The notes under the pieces: generated by a model
Told to the model about the DNA's origin: nothing
Database searches by the model: none
Seen by the model: the letters and a program-made list of their open reading frames with translations, nothing else
Part shown: positions 11,009-21,300 of the stretch, one piece after another
Layout of the letters: the number at the start of each line of letters is the position of its first letter
Position numbering within the stretch: position 1 is the stretch's first letter
NCBI GenBank assembly: GCA_900095095.1
Contig: FMBT01000376.1
Coordinates: 1 to 64,000, forward strand
Direction of reading: 5' to 3'
Length of the DNA stretch: 64,000 nucleotides
From: Fragilariopsis cylindrus CCMP1102
Lineage: Eukaryota > Bacillariophyta > Bacillariophyceae > Bacillariales > Bacillariaceae
Position numbers and translations under genes: made by a program

Positions 11009-13282
11009 TTACGTACCATCTATTCCAACGATTGGATTGCCAGGTAGATTGTCATTACGAGCAATAAGTAGGTAGTAATTGGAATTAAGAGGAAGATTGC
11101 AAAAATACATCATTCCCGCACCCCCGTCGATTCTATTGCTATTTTTGTAGGGGCTCAATACAACGGTAGAACTGGAGAAAGCATCTGCTGCTGCCGATGA
11201 TGATGATGAAGATGAGAAGAAGCCAACGGATGCAATGCGATTCACAGCATCAGTGATTTGACGACTCCCTCCAGGTGTTTCATCAATTCTTCTTTGTGCC
11301 ATCGGTGGAGTCAAAACCTGATTGCCGTCGTCATTGCCATTGCCATTGTTGCCGTTTGCGTTCTTGTAACGGTCTTTCTTTTGTGGACGGAGCACTGTGA
11401 CGACGATGTTTCGTTGTTGTTGTTGTTGAGCGAGATCAGTAGTGTTGTTTTTCTTATCCCTATTGTCGTTGTCAATAATGTCACTGTAGTTGAGAGGTCG
11501 ACTTGCTGGGCAGCTCTTATAAGAGACAACCGAATCGTGACGGAGATGCATTCGATCGATAGTATTGGTAGTAGTAGTACCATCTCCAATATCGTCCTTC
11601 GTTTTCTCTGTTACCACCAGCACTGCAGACCATCGTCCCACTAAGGAGGGACCAGGAAGTTTAGTTGAGATATTCATGGTTGTTGTTGCTGATGCTAATG
11701 CTGCTTCTGTTGCTTGCTGTTTCCCCTGACATTGTTGTTGTGACGACGACGACGATTTTGACGGTTGTCGTTTTACAGACTCTAAGAATGTTATTCCCTC
11801 CTTCAATATCAACCTATTTTCTTTTTCGGTAATAACAAAGTGAACCGCTGCCCCGACAAGACGACATCCATTATCATTATTATCATTATCATTATCGTCG
11901 TCTCCCACAGTAGTAAATTCAGCTGCATCAGCTGCATTATTATCATCGTTGTTGTTATCATCCCCATCGAAAACAATTTGCTTTTGTTCTTGTTGTTCCC
12001 TATCATTATAATATCTTTGTTTCTCGTCATTGTAACCATCGGGCGTCTCGTTGTTGTTGTTGTTGTGATGGTCTTGATCTTGATCTTTGTCGTCGTCGTC
12101 AGCTTTCGATATTTTCTTTTTCTTCTGAGAAGCAGTACTACTACTACTACTACTAGGATGCTGATGATGATAATGGTCATGGGAAGACACAGTATTAGTC
12201 TTTCGACGTTTTTTGTTACTGGGATAATCAGCAGTAGTAGTAGTATTCATATCATTATTGTTCGTTGTCGTCGTCGTCGTCGTCGAAAAGGAATGCACAC
12301 TCTTCTTCATCGGTACTCGACGACTACCACGATTGTATTGGATCGTATTGATACTAGTAGGACGACTACTAGCATTAGTGGTGGCGGCATTATCATTATT
12401 ATTACCATCATTGTAATGCGTATCATCTGTTGTCTCCCTGTGGAGGAATGGAGTCCCGTTCCGACGGCTGTTATCATTATCGTTGTTGCTGCTGGTATTG
12501 CTGTTGCCCTTGTTTTTTCTAGTGATGATGGTGTTGGGAATAGAAGATCCACGACGATTGTTGTCCTTATCATCATCATCATCATCATCATCATTATTAT
12601 AATTACTATTGCTGTTGTTGGGACCGACGGCTTCTTCTTTTCGATGAACAAAGGCTCGATGTGTGGCGGTAATAGTGGCGGCGACGGTAGTAAATGTTTC
12701 GCTTGTAGCAGCACCGCCATTATCATTATTATTATTAGTTTTAGTAGCAGTAATTTTATCAACAATAATAGCAGTAGAAACAGTCCTACTACTACTACTA
12801 CTACTTCTACCAGTAGTAGTAGAACCACGACGATCTGTCGACGACGACGATATTCGTCTTTTCTTGGATGATGATATATCTCGTGATGATTTCTGTTTTT
12901 GGAATCGTCGGATTCCTCCTCCTCCAGTGGTAGAACTAGAAGCAGAAGCAGAAGTAGAAGCAGAAGAAGCCGATATCTTCTTTTTGCTACCGTATAGCCT
13001 ATCGGTTCTCACGTTTTTTTTCTCCCATCTTTTTGTTGGATCGTAATCCGATGTCGATATTCGAAGTTTCCGCTTATTATTGCTGCTACTTGACATTATA
13101 GTGTATAATATTATTGTTATTATTAATGAATGATTTACTGATAGTCCATGTATTGTTATCAAGTCTACTGTGAGAATAGTAATGAGAATTCTTGCTTTCT
13201 CTTGTTTGATCTTGGTCTTGTCCGTCGTGATATTGAATCTAGCTATCCGTTCTGCGCGTTCTCTTTGCGTGTTATTGTTCAT
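11009..13282 (-). CDS. low-complexity Asn/Ser/Thr/Asp-rich hypothetical protein
   Basis: The frame encodes 757 residues dominated by Asn, Ser, Thr and Asp runs written as trinucleotide repeats. Two stretches look more conserved: around CRLVGAAVHFVITEKENRLIL and the C-terminal GAGMMYFCNLPLNSNYYLL. No family is recognised. A second ATG at 13096 (MSSSSNNKRKLRIS) is an equally good or better start, because the 62 residues before it are hydrophobic and AT-rich like the spacer. The basic, Ser-rich N-terminus after 13096 suggests a nuclear protein, weakly. It is head-to-head with the hydrolase-like gene at 13793. Confidence 0.5.
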   Translation of the reverse strand: MNNNTQRERAERIARFNITTDKTKIKQEKARILITILTVDLITIHGLSVNHSLIITIILYTIMSSSSNNKRKLRISTSDYDPTKRWEKKNVRTDRLYGSKKKISASSASTSASASSSTTGGGGIRRFQKQKSSRDISSSKKRRISSSSTDRRGSTTTGRSSSSSSRTVSTAIIVDKITATKTNNNNDNGGAATSETFTTVAATITATHRAFVHRKEEAVGPNNSNSNYNNDDDDDDDDKDNNRRGSSIPNTIITRKNKGNSNTSSNNDNDNSRRNGTPFLHRETTDDTHYNDGNNNDNAATTNASSRPTSINTIQYNRGSRRVPMKKSVHSFSTTTTTTTNNNDMNTTTTADYPSNKKRRKTNTVSSHDHYHHQHPSSSSSSTASQKKKKISKADDDDKDQDQDHHNNNNNETPDGYNDEKQRYYNDREQQEQKQIVFDGDDNNNDDNNAADAAEFTTVGDDDNDNDNNDNGCRLVGAAVHFVITEKENRLILKEGITFLESVKRQPSKSSSSSQQQCQGKQQATEAALASATTTMNISTKLPGPSLVGRWSAVLVVTEKTKDDIGDGTTTTNTIDRMHLRHDSVVSYKSCPASRPLNYSDIIDNDNRDKKNNTTDLAQQQQQRNIVVTVLRPQKKDRYKNANGNNGNGNDDGNQVLTPPMAQRRIDETPGGSRQITDAVNRIASVGFFSSSSSSSAAADAFSSSTVVLSPYKNSNRIDGGAGMMYFCNLPLNSNYYLLIARNDNLPGNPIVGIDGT

Positions 13283-13384
13283 TTCGAAAATGTAAAATAA
13301 TCGCGTGCAAAACGGGACGAATTTTTAATTTTCCGCGAAAAAGCCCGGGAGCATCCGGTAACGCGACTATTTCGGGAGGTTTTC

Positions 13385-13640
13385 TCCCTCTTTTTGTATT
13401 TGTTCCTCCCCCAAAACTTTTATTCGTGCGAAATTTTGCGAAAAACGCGAAAATATTTCGCACGAATGATCATTCGTGCGAAATTTTAATGTGTTTGAAA
13501 GGGGGAAAAATATTTTTTTTTTCCGCTATATAATGTTATACGTTTTATCCCTCTTTTTGAATCTCTCCCCCGAAATTTTTATTCGTGCGAAATTTTTTCA
13601 CTTGCGAAATTGTTTCGCGAAAAACCGCGAAAAAATTCCC
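13385..13640. repeat. duplicated CpG-rich promoter-proximal module (TTCGTGCGAAATTTT)
   Basis: The segment 13385-13456 (CCCTCTTTTTG, a C-run, then ATTCGTGCGAAATTTT and CGCGAAAA) recurs in diverged form at about 13549-13637. The core TTCGTGCGAAATTT occurs three times in direct orientation and once inverted. It lies between two divergent genes, so it may be a shared regulatory region or the remnant of an element. Confidence 0.55.
13455..13484. repeat. perfect 30-bp palindrome
   Basis: The 15 bases ATTTCGCACGAATGA are followed directly by their exact reverse complement, centred on TGATCA. It sits inside the CpG-rich module between divergent genes. It could be a dimeric transcription-factor site or the junction of two inverted element ends. 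Confidence 0.8.
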
Positions 13641-13792
13641 CAGCAACTTTCTTTTCTTTTTACGCAACAAATACATACGGTACCTTTTCAAGCAAAGATC
13701 AGACAGATTTAGATGTCTTCTTCACATAAAAAAATATTAACAAGAAGCAAAAATCTACACAAAAGGAAAAAAAAGAAAAACAAATCTTCACC

Positions 13793-15244
13793 ATGCAGAC
13801 GTTATTCATCATGCTCTCCGTGTTAGCGGGTAATTTTGCCGGGGCCCAAACAGGGTTCGATGCGCAAACGCGAGAGGACTATCGGGAGCTGGCCAACGGT
13901 TTTGCTGGGAACGCAACCCTTATGGAAACTCTGCAATCGAAAACAGCTGCCGCAACCGCCGCCCTCGAAAACATCACCATCTCCGAGAATCGATCCACCG
14001 TGAAGTGGGATATGTGCCAGACTTACTATCAGGGGGAAGATATGGCCAAGTGTGCCGACATCGCTTCGAGGATTGTATCCAACGTCAGCCTCCCCTCACC
14101 GGTGATTACGCTTGGAGACTCCTCGAAGCCGCCCATGGTGTTTATCCACGGATGGCCGCAAACACCGGCGGTATGGGTGAACCAATTCGAACATTTTTGC
14201 GACGGCGAAGACGCAAGCTATTATTGTGTCGGCTTGTCATTTATGAATTTTGAACCGGATACGCCGTGGATTTCCGATAAAACGCTCTTGACGTATAAGG
14301 GACAGCGGGACCGCTGGTACGACACGATGACGCAATTGGGTTTATCGAATATCACGCTCATTCTTGATGAATGGGCGGCAACAATTGGGTATCAAGGGGC
14401 GTACGAGTGGGCAGATATACTCCATGCATTGATTTCTATGGAAATGGAAGTACCGTTAATGTCCTCATTGCCTGCAAACTTCTCTGATAGATTTAACGGA
14501 GAAGAGTCAGTGTCCACGAGTGATACTGTCGCCACTTTGCCGCCATATCAACAAGTGAACATTTTAACTTCTAATGGCACTGGATCGCCTGGGAATTATT
14601 CCTACCTCCAGGATATGTTTCGCACGATGCAGTACAGCAATTTTCGAGCATTCTCCCCTCTTGCTTCAATGCAGCCAGGAACTGGGTGGATATATCAAGG
14701 CCAGGCTTCCCAAGATGGCCAGGGAGATGGTTTCGCAACTTTTGCGGAATGGTATGAGAACAAGGTTGAACAAGGTTGGAAGTTTCTACTAATGCCAGAT
14801 TTACCAAGAGACGTTCCGATGCTTTATTTACATGGTGATTGTGCACCTGGTACCGGCTGTCCGCTATGTACGAAGAGTCAAAAGTGCGTAAACATAGGAG
14901 GAGAGAACCAAGAGTGGCTTCAAGCCGTGGAGAATCACACTCCCGACTCTAAAACAGCACCGATCCAGAGTGGTGATTTGCCGATGCTCGACCAAGTGAG
15001 CGACTTTAACATGAAGATCGAACACTTCCTCGAAGGTATTGCCGATTCCGATTCCGATTCCGATTCCATCGAGTCCAAAAGCAACAACCAGAAGGACGTC
15101 AACATCGTGGCGAATGTCGTGGTCGATGCTTCCGAAGACACGGCAGTAACCGCGGCGTCGGCGGAGGAATCGTCGTCGTCGATGGTAGCGGCTTCGTCGC
15201 TTGCGACGTTGGTCGTGGCCACCATCACCACGATGATGATGTGA
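13793..15244 (+). CDS. secreted alpha/beta-hydrolase-fold protein, probably catalytically degenerate
   Basis: A 483-residue protein with a signal peptide (residues 1-19, ending FAGAQ). Residues about 105-410 follow the epoxide-hydrolase/haloalkane-dehalogenase layout. The oxyanion loop HGWPQ is at 119-123, the nucleophile elbow at 190-196, and the cap and final helix motif near 393-405. At the elbow the usual HDWG is DEWA (Asp192-Glu193-Trp194), and at the usual catalytic-His position (GHFPMLEQ in the family) it reads GDLPMLDQ (Asp395). The expected triad is therefore not seen. The C-terminus has a Ser/Asp linker and a hydrophobic tail (ATLVVATITTMMM) that could be a GPI signal. The gene is more GC-rich than its neighbours. 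Confidence 0.7.
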   Translation: MQTLFIMLSVLAGNFAGAQTGFDAQTREDYRELANGFAGNATLMETLQSKTAAATAALENITISENRSTVKWDMCQTYYQGEDMAKCADIASRIVSNVSLPSPVITLGDSSKPPMVFIHGWPQTPAVWVNQFEHFCDGEDASYYCVGLSFMNFEPDTPWISDKTLLTYKGQRDRWYDTMTQLGLSNITLILDEWAATIGYQGAYEWADILHALISMEMEVPLMSSLPANFSDRFNGEESVSTSDTVATLPPYQQVNILTSNGTGSPGNYSYLQDMFRTMQYSNFRAFSPLASMQPGTGWIYQGQASQDGQGDGFATFAEWYENKVEQGWKFLLMPDLPRDVPMLYLHGDCAPGTGCPLCTKSQKCVNIGGENQEWLQAVENHTPDSKTAPIQSGDLPMLDQVSDFNMKIEHFLEGIADSDSDSDSIESKSNNQKDVNIVANVVVDASEDTAVTAASAEESSSSMVAASSLATLVVATITTMMM

Positions 15245-15272
15245 ATTGGATGTGTGTGTGTGAGAGAGAGAA

Positions 15273-15306
<34 letters not shown>

Positions 15307-16601
15307 GGAGAGAAAGAGAGAGAAACAAACATTGCAGGCAATTGATGCTTACTATTTCTAATAATTACAATCATTGATAATAAAGGTAAAATAAAATAAA
15401 TGAATAACAAATTGTGAAAAGATTTCTAGTACACCTTTGTATCGCGTTGTCTGTTTCAATAATAATGATAATTAATTGTATACAACATACTATATACATA
15501 TATGACAAAAATCATATGAGTAGTATGCCAAACGAATTGTACCAATATACATATATATATATATATGGTGTACGTGAAGACTTTCTAAATACAGAAACAG
15601 GTGTGGTGAAGAAAATAAATGTAGTACCATAGTATAATATAATAAGTTTAAACTTATTACATCATAACATTCGTTTCTATATTACAGTAAGTTGTTGATC
15701 TTGTGGCATTACTACGAATACTGTATTATTCTCATGGTTGTTGTTGTTGTTGTTGTTAACGTGAAGCGGTACGTTCACGCATTTAAAAAAAGTACGAGAA
15801 AACAACACGCGCCCCCCCAAATAGACATCCATTCTAGACAAACGCCACATGATAATGGTCTCAAAATACGACTTGAAGTTGAAAAAAAATTCGAGGTATT
15901 ATTTCGATCAAAATGAAACTGTGATTGGAAAAACAACCTAAATTAAAAATTATAGATTTATACAAATCAACGTATTGATAAGTAAAGACTATCATTCATT
16001 TCCTTCATTCGATGTAAAGTGTCAAAATAATTGATTTCATTGGTCAAACAGCTTTGCTAATTCAACAACGAAGAACAAAAATTCACGATCCAAATCAGTC
16101 TTCTCATTTTTTAACTATCACCCGCCAATCAGTCTTTTCATTTTCTCTTGTCAACAACAAATCTACCACCGTCGTCAAGATATAGCCGCTACACGTTATA
16201 TTCATACTACAACAGTTAGTTTTATTCCTTTCCTTCCTGTTACGAACACACTATTCTCTATAGTTGTACCACCTCTGGAACGTCAGGTACGTATTAGAAT
16301 TTATAGTATATTCTTGAAATTGTATTGTTGTTCTGTATTTATGTTGTATTGTTGGCTTTGTTGGGCGGTCTCCTCGCATTCCGTAATTATTATGTCTTTC
16401 GTATTAGGTATGCATCACACTATCGGTTCACAAAGAATCAACAGCAATATTATCAACATCAACATCAACATCAACATAAATAACCAAGAATTAATTTGTA
16501 CAAGCTCAAGAATCAAGAAACCAAGAATAAAAAGCCAAGAACAATATCAAGAACGAAGAACACAAATGAAGAACAAGAACGAAGAACACGAGATCATATA
16601 T

Positions 16602-16642
<41 letters not shown>

Positions 16643-18308
16643 AAGAGAGAGTCCCTGCTGTGGCCATCGTGATTTGGATAATACAGCAACTGTGCTATTA
16701 TTTAGTTTTGAGTACTCATTCATATTCGTATTCATATTCATATTGTACGATAACACAAGTGAGGGAGAAATAGTTGAGTCGAATTGAATCGAATTGAATC
16801 GAATTGAATCGAATTGAATCGAATTGAATCGAATTGAATCGAATTGAATCGAATTGAATCGAATTGAATCGAATTGAATCGAATTGAATCGAATTGAATC
16901 GAATTGAATCGAATCGAATCGAATCGAATCGAATCGAAATCAAGTTGAGTAGTTTCACAAAACCCACACCCTCTTGGCATCTCGCATAACTTACCTTGTA
17001 AGAATTATCTGGTAGGGACAATTGGAACAATCTACATTATTTATAGATACATCTAATATGCTGTCATTGTGATCGCCTCAGACAGGGAGGTACAATAATT
17101 AACTTGTGTTGCTTCTATATCTACTAGCTGTAACAAATAATAGGATGGATATTTTTCTGAATTGGTAGACCACTAGTCTTTGCAAACTGTTCAGAGATAC
17201 TCTTGCATAGTTTACTGTAAGTTTGAGCATGGCACTGATACAGTGATATTGGTATCACTGAGATACTAGTAAAATGATAGAAGAAGCAATACAGTAAATG
17301 CAGTGAGAAAAATTCCGAAGTTTGCTGATTTTCCTCAAAACTCTTGCATGAGAAAACGCCTTTTAAATTTTTCTTTTGATTCAGTTCGGCCGTTGCCTAC
17401 AAAGAGCAGTGATGATTTCACTTACATACAACTCACTAAGGGGCATTGTATAAAGTAGTACGATAACGATCTTCTACGACATTCATTCGTATCGGAGAAT
17501 AATACATAAATAAAACTAAGAAGCAATACAACACTATGATCCACTATCGCTGATCAACGTTATTCTCAATCTCAACAAAGCATCTAAGGGGGCGTAATTT
17601 ATCGTCCGGATTTTACCGCGATACACTATAGCATAAACCAAAAAGATAAAGTATGATAAAAACTAAAGAAAAAGAATTTATAACTGAGTCCCCCGTGTAT
17701 ATATGTTAATATTACTAGCGACAGGAAAGGAGTCATCACTTCTCCCATAGCGACATAGTAGTAGTGCCGTATCTATATTAGTAGAGTATTTCGACTAAGA
17801 TATACAGCTTGGTATAGGAGAAGATGCTGTAGCAGGCAAATTCAGTCCATCGTCGGATATCTGTTGGACTTGCTGTCAAAGAACCAAAAGGCTCATAGTC
17901 GGGGAGATGATCATTGGGATCGTCCGTTCGTCCGTGGATAAAAGAATGAATATAGCTGGATTTGCAGTTGAGGAATCAGTTCCTTGTAGTCTTCTGGACT
18001 ATACGAGCGTCTATAGGAATTTCAGTTGGAAGTGGAAGATATTTCTACCTCCGCTACGTATCACTCGTGAGAAAGATGATATTAATAATGCAATCGTTAT
18101 CAACGTGTGCGGCATTAGCTAGGGTACCTACTTGAAACTTGACCTTCGTCATAAGATTCTCTCTATTTTTATGCGAGACTATTGATATTTTCATCGTTAT
18201 TGTGTCCTACTTTACTATACAAAACTAAGACGAGTCTCCTGAAAGAGACTTATAGTAGGCATTGACTATGAGGGAGCGATGATGTGACGAACTGGATATT
18301 TTATAAAA
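15245..18308. other. gene-poor stretch with simple repeats
   Basis: GA-rich tracts at 15260-15323 and 16605-16651, TA runs near 15550-15567, and the pentamer satellite at 16781-16938. Frames here start with GTG or TTG and are low-complexity. No gene, transposase or RNA gene is recognised. Confidence 0.5.
16781..16938. repeat. GAATTGAATC tandem satellite
   Basis: Thirteen uninterrupted copies of GAATTGAATC fill 16781-16910, then the unit simplifies to GAATC repeats to about 16937. It is effectively a pentanucleotide array (GAATT/GAATC) with a higher-order 10-bp unit. The uniformity suggests recent expansion. Confidence 0.95.
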
Positions 18309-20160
18309 TCAATCTTCTTTTTTGCACCATTCAGATATATATTGCTCGTAGACGGTATTACCTGTATTCGTAATGGTAGATCCAATGGAGGGTGAATTCC
18401 ATTCAACGTCCCCTATTTCATGGACTTTTTCCCATGAGATAGATTGCCCTAATTCTGCACCAAGTTCTGTCTTGATCTTAGCTCCTGTAAGCACTACGCT
18501 TAAGTAAAAGAATGGATAATTGACCAACACGCTTTGTCCAGGTTCTAAAACAACTTTGTACACTCGACATCGATCTCGTGTTTTGATCAATTCATGGTGC
18601 TTCGCAACTAGTGGAATCAGGCTCGTCACAGGAGGGGATCGAAGAATTTCTGCATCGATGCAGAACAATTCTTTATTATCCTCCATATTTGTAAGTCTGT
18701 GCACTAGTGGCTTGTCAGATTTATGCGTTCCGTACCGCTAACATGTTCGGAAAAAAGTACAGGTGCTCCGTTAGAAAAAATGGCACATGATGACAGTTAC
18801 GACATGCATTTATCGCAAGCAGACGTAAGATAAATTTTTAGCCTATTTTTGAACTTACCACTTCGCCAAATTCCACTCGGTCACAAGCTGGATCACAACC
18901 CTTGACATGATTTACAAAATCAAGCCCACCGTCAGCCAAAAAGAAGTACATAGAATCTTCCGAATGCTTGTGCGCCCCGGCTGTATGCTTGGGACTTACT
19001 CTACCCTTTACTACTCTAGTGTATTCGTTAGAAATCACGACGTGATGATGTGGTTCATCAGCCACTTCGAGGATCTTTTCTTTTGTTCCATCAGGAAGAA
19101 TCCATAAGTCTCCAACGTTGTCACCCACCTTGGATGTAGATGGAGGACTGTTGGTATCATAGTTATTTGGTTGCGATGACGAGGAACTTGCGGAAACAGA
19201 TACACCAGATAGCGTCTCGTAAACTTTAACCACTTGAGAATCATCCTTTTTGTCCAATCCCAGTCCGGAACCCCCAATAAATTGTTGTAATGCTGCCGTG
19301 GCAATTGGAACCGGACATCGTAATTCCTTTGCTGAACTATATACAATATCCATATCTTTGATAAATATAGCAAGAGAACTCATTACTTTCTCTTGTTCAG
19401 GATTTTCACCGGTGTATTCGATCATTCGAGCACCACGATCACAGAACATCCAACTAGCACCCGCTGCTCCTTTCACGATGTCGTAAAGTTGGTGGACGTC
19501 TAGTCCTGCTTTTGCTGCTAACGCCAAAGCTTCAGCAGCAACTGCTATATGTACACCCGCTAATAATTGATGAACCATTTTTACAGTCGATCCCATACCT
19601 GCCCCTCCTTTAATTATATGTATTTCTTTCCCCATTGTCTGAAACAATGGATCGACGAACTTCAGAGTTTCTTCATCTCCAGAAGCCATGATAGTAATTT
19701 CTCCAGATAACGCTCGTACTGGACCACCAGAAACAGGACAATCGAGATAACGAATACCGCTCTTGTTAAACCTAGAACATGCTCGTTTACTCCATGCTGG
19801 TGTGACTGTCGATGAAACAATAACAGTCGTTCCCGATCGCAACAATGATTCTAGGTTTACGCCATTGTTTTCGAAACAAATCGACTGACATTGAACCTCA
19901 TTCACCAACACGATCCAAACTATATCTGTAGCGTCCTTATCAACAAACCGATCGAGTGTCAATATTTCCAAGGGCGATGACGATGACGACGACGTCGACG
20001 ATGAAGCCTTTCCGAGTTGTTTAGCTTCAGCGTAAAATTTTGATACGATTTCAGGATTGAGATCAAATCCAGAAACTTCGTTGACGGAATCACAACGCAG
20101 TAACGATCGGGCCATTCCACCTCCCATGGCCCCAAGACCAACAACAGTAACTTTAGTCAT
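18309..20160 (-). CDS. beta-hydroxyacid dehydrogenase (L-threonate dehydrogenase-like) fused to a tandem cupin, two exons
   Basis: Exon 1 is 20160-18859 and exon 2 is 18737-18309. The 121-bp intron has a GTAAGT donor and a GTTAG acceptor, and splicing joins VEFGEV to RYGTHKS in frame, giving 576 residues. The N-terminal part is a 3-hydroxyisobutyrate/6-phosphogluconate-type dehydrogenase: NAD loop GLGAMGGGMA (8-17), substrate loop DCPVSGGP (140-147) and catalytic Lys194 in VKMVHQLLAGVH. The K-x-x-H-Q form is typical of threonate-type members. Residues about 345-576 form two cupin-like halves (PKHTAGAHKHSED in the first; CIDAEILRSPPVTS begins the second). A sugar-acid role is inferred. It is head-to-head with the light-harvesting gene. 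Confidence 0.82.
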
Positions 20161-20592
20161 GATATTAGTATTTTCCAGTACTAGTTACTATATAGACAAT
20201 TGATTCTACAAGTAGTTTTGACAATAATGCTACCGGTAATGTTATGATTTATGTGTATGCTTTGTCATGTTAAAAGATCGTTTGCTCGATTTTTGCTCAA
20301 CGAATTTACTTGTGTGACTGGATCAATTTTTTGTTTGGAATATTGACTTCTAGATTAAGGTTCAAGTTTGAGGTAGTCTGGCCGGCTCCTCAAGTTGATG
20401 TGAAAAAAATCGAAAGATACACTGCATTTTAAACGTATCAACAACAAGAGAAAACACGACATGACATCAAGGACAGCTTTTGTTTGTTTCTTTTGCTTTT
20501 GCTTCTGTTGTTGCAAGTTCTCTATTAACAATCTTGAACAGATAACCGGAGTCGATTACTTTTTATTTCCCTCCCCCATAACCACCATCACA
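20161..20592. promoter_or_regulatory. divergent promoter region of dehydrogenase-cupin and light-harvesting genes
   Basis: A 432-bp spacer between two divergent starts. It carries CpG-poor AT-rich DNA. An upstream in-frame ATG at 20461 would add 44 residues but would bury the plastid presequence, so it is taken as 5' leader. Confidence 0.4.
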
Positions 20593-21300
20593 ATGAAATC
20601 TGTAGCTATTGTCTTATCTCTTGCAGCATCGGCTTCGGCCTTTGCTCCAACTGCCACGAATCCCCGTACTTCGGTTGCTGTCCAAGAAACGAAGGCGGAC
20701 CTTGTCACTTTAGCAGCGGAACTGAACCCACTTGTGAAATTTTGGGATCCATTAAACTTAGCCGATGCTGGTCTTTTTGGTATGAATAAAGATGATTCTA
20801 TTCGATACCTACGAGAAGCAGAAATTAAGCATGGGCGTGTTGCTATGGCTGCCTTCGTTGGACATTGCGTTCAATCGAACATTGTTGTTCCATGGCCACA
20901 ATCTCTTGATGGATCGATGGCTCCATCCACGGACCTATCCCCACCTGCACAATGGGATGCATTACCATTTGCAGCTAAAGCACAAATCATTACTTTTGTG
21001 GGTGTATTAGAATTGTTCTGGTACGCAAACAAGACTGACAAAGTAGGTGCATTTCCTGCACTGAAAGGAAATTTCCCACATCCTGTCCCATTTAATCTAT
21101 ACGATCCTTTTGGATGGAATAAGAATAAATCGGAAGAGTCAAAAGCACGTGGATTAAAGGTAGAAATTAATAATGGACGTCTTGCAATGATTGGTATTTT
21201 TGGATTCGTAACTGCTGAAACCGTACCTGGATCAGTTCCAACATTGACGAGTATTGTTAAGTCATACGATGGAAATTACTGGGCCCCCTTTTCAGGTTAA
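20593..21300 (+). CDS. fucoxanthin-chlorophyll a/c-binding light-harvesting protein
   Basis: A 235-residue thylakoid antenna protein. The start at 20593 gives a signal peptide followed by the diatom plastid motif ASA|FAP (residues 14-19), which directs import through the four plastid membranes. Helix 1 carries the chlorophyll-binding ExxHxR (Glu77, His80, Arg82 in EIKHGRVAMAAF). Helix 3 carries ExxNxR (Glu191, Asn194, Arg196 in EINNGRLAMIGIFGF). Helix 2 has ELFW near 140. Length fits LHC family members. The subclass (Lhcf, Lhcr or Lhcx) is not decided by eye; the DPFGW spacer before helix 3 is shared. No intron is seen. Confidence 0.93.
   Translation: MKSVAIVLSLAASASAFAPTATNPRTSVAVQETKADLVTLAAELNPLVKFWDPLNLADAGLFGMNKDDSIRYLREAEIKHGRVAMAAFVGHCVQSNIVVPWPQSLDGSMAPSTDLSPPAQWDALPFAAKAQIITFVGVLELFWYANKTDKVGAFPALKGNFPHPVPFNLYDPFGWNKNKSEESKARGLKVEINNGRLAMIGIFGFVTAETVPGSVPTLTSIVKSYDGNYWAPFSG

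Noticed and set aside
11840-12871. 343-codon plus-strand frame antisense to the Asn-rich gene
   Set aside because: It encodes poly-Ile/Val/Ser, the expected antisense reading of AAT/GAC repeats.
16314-16787. 157-codon plus-strand frame
   Set aside because: It starts with TTG and runs through GA and ATC repeats; the content is repeat translation.
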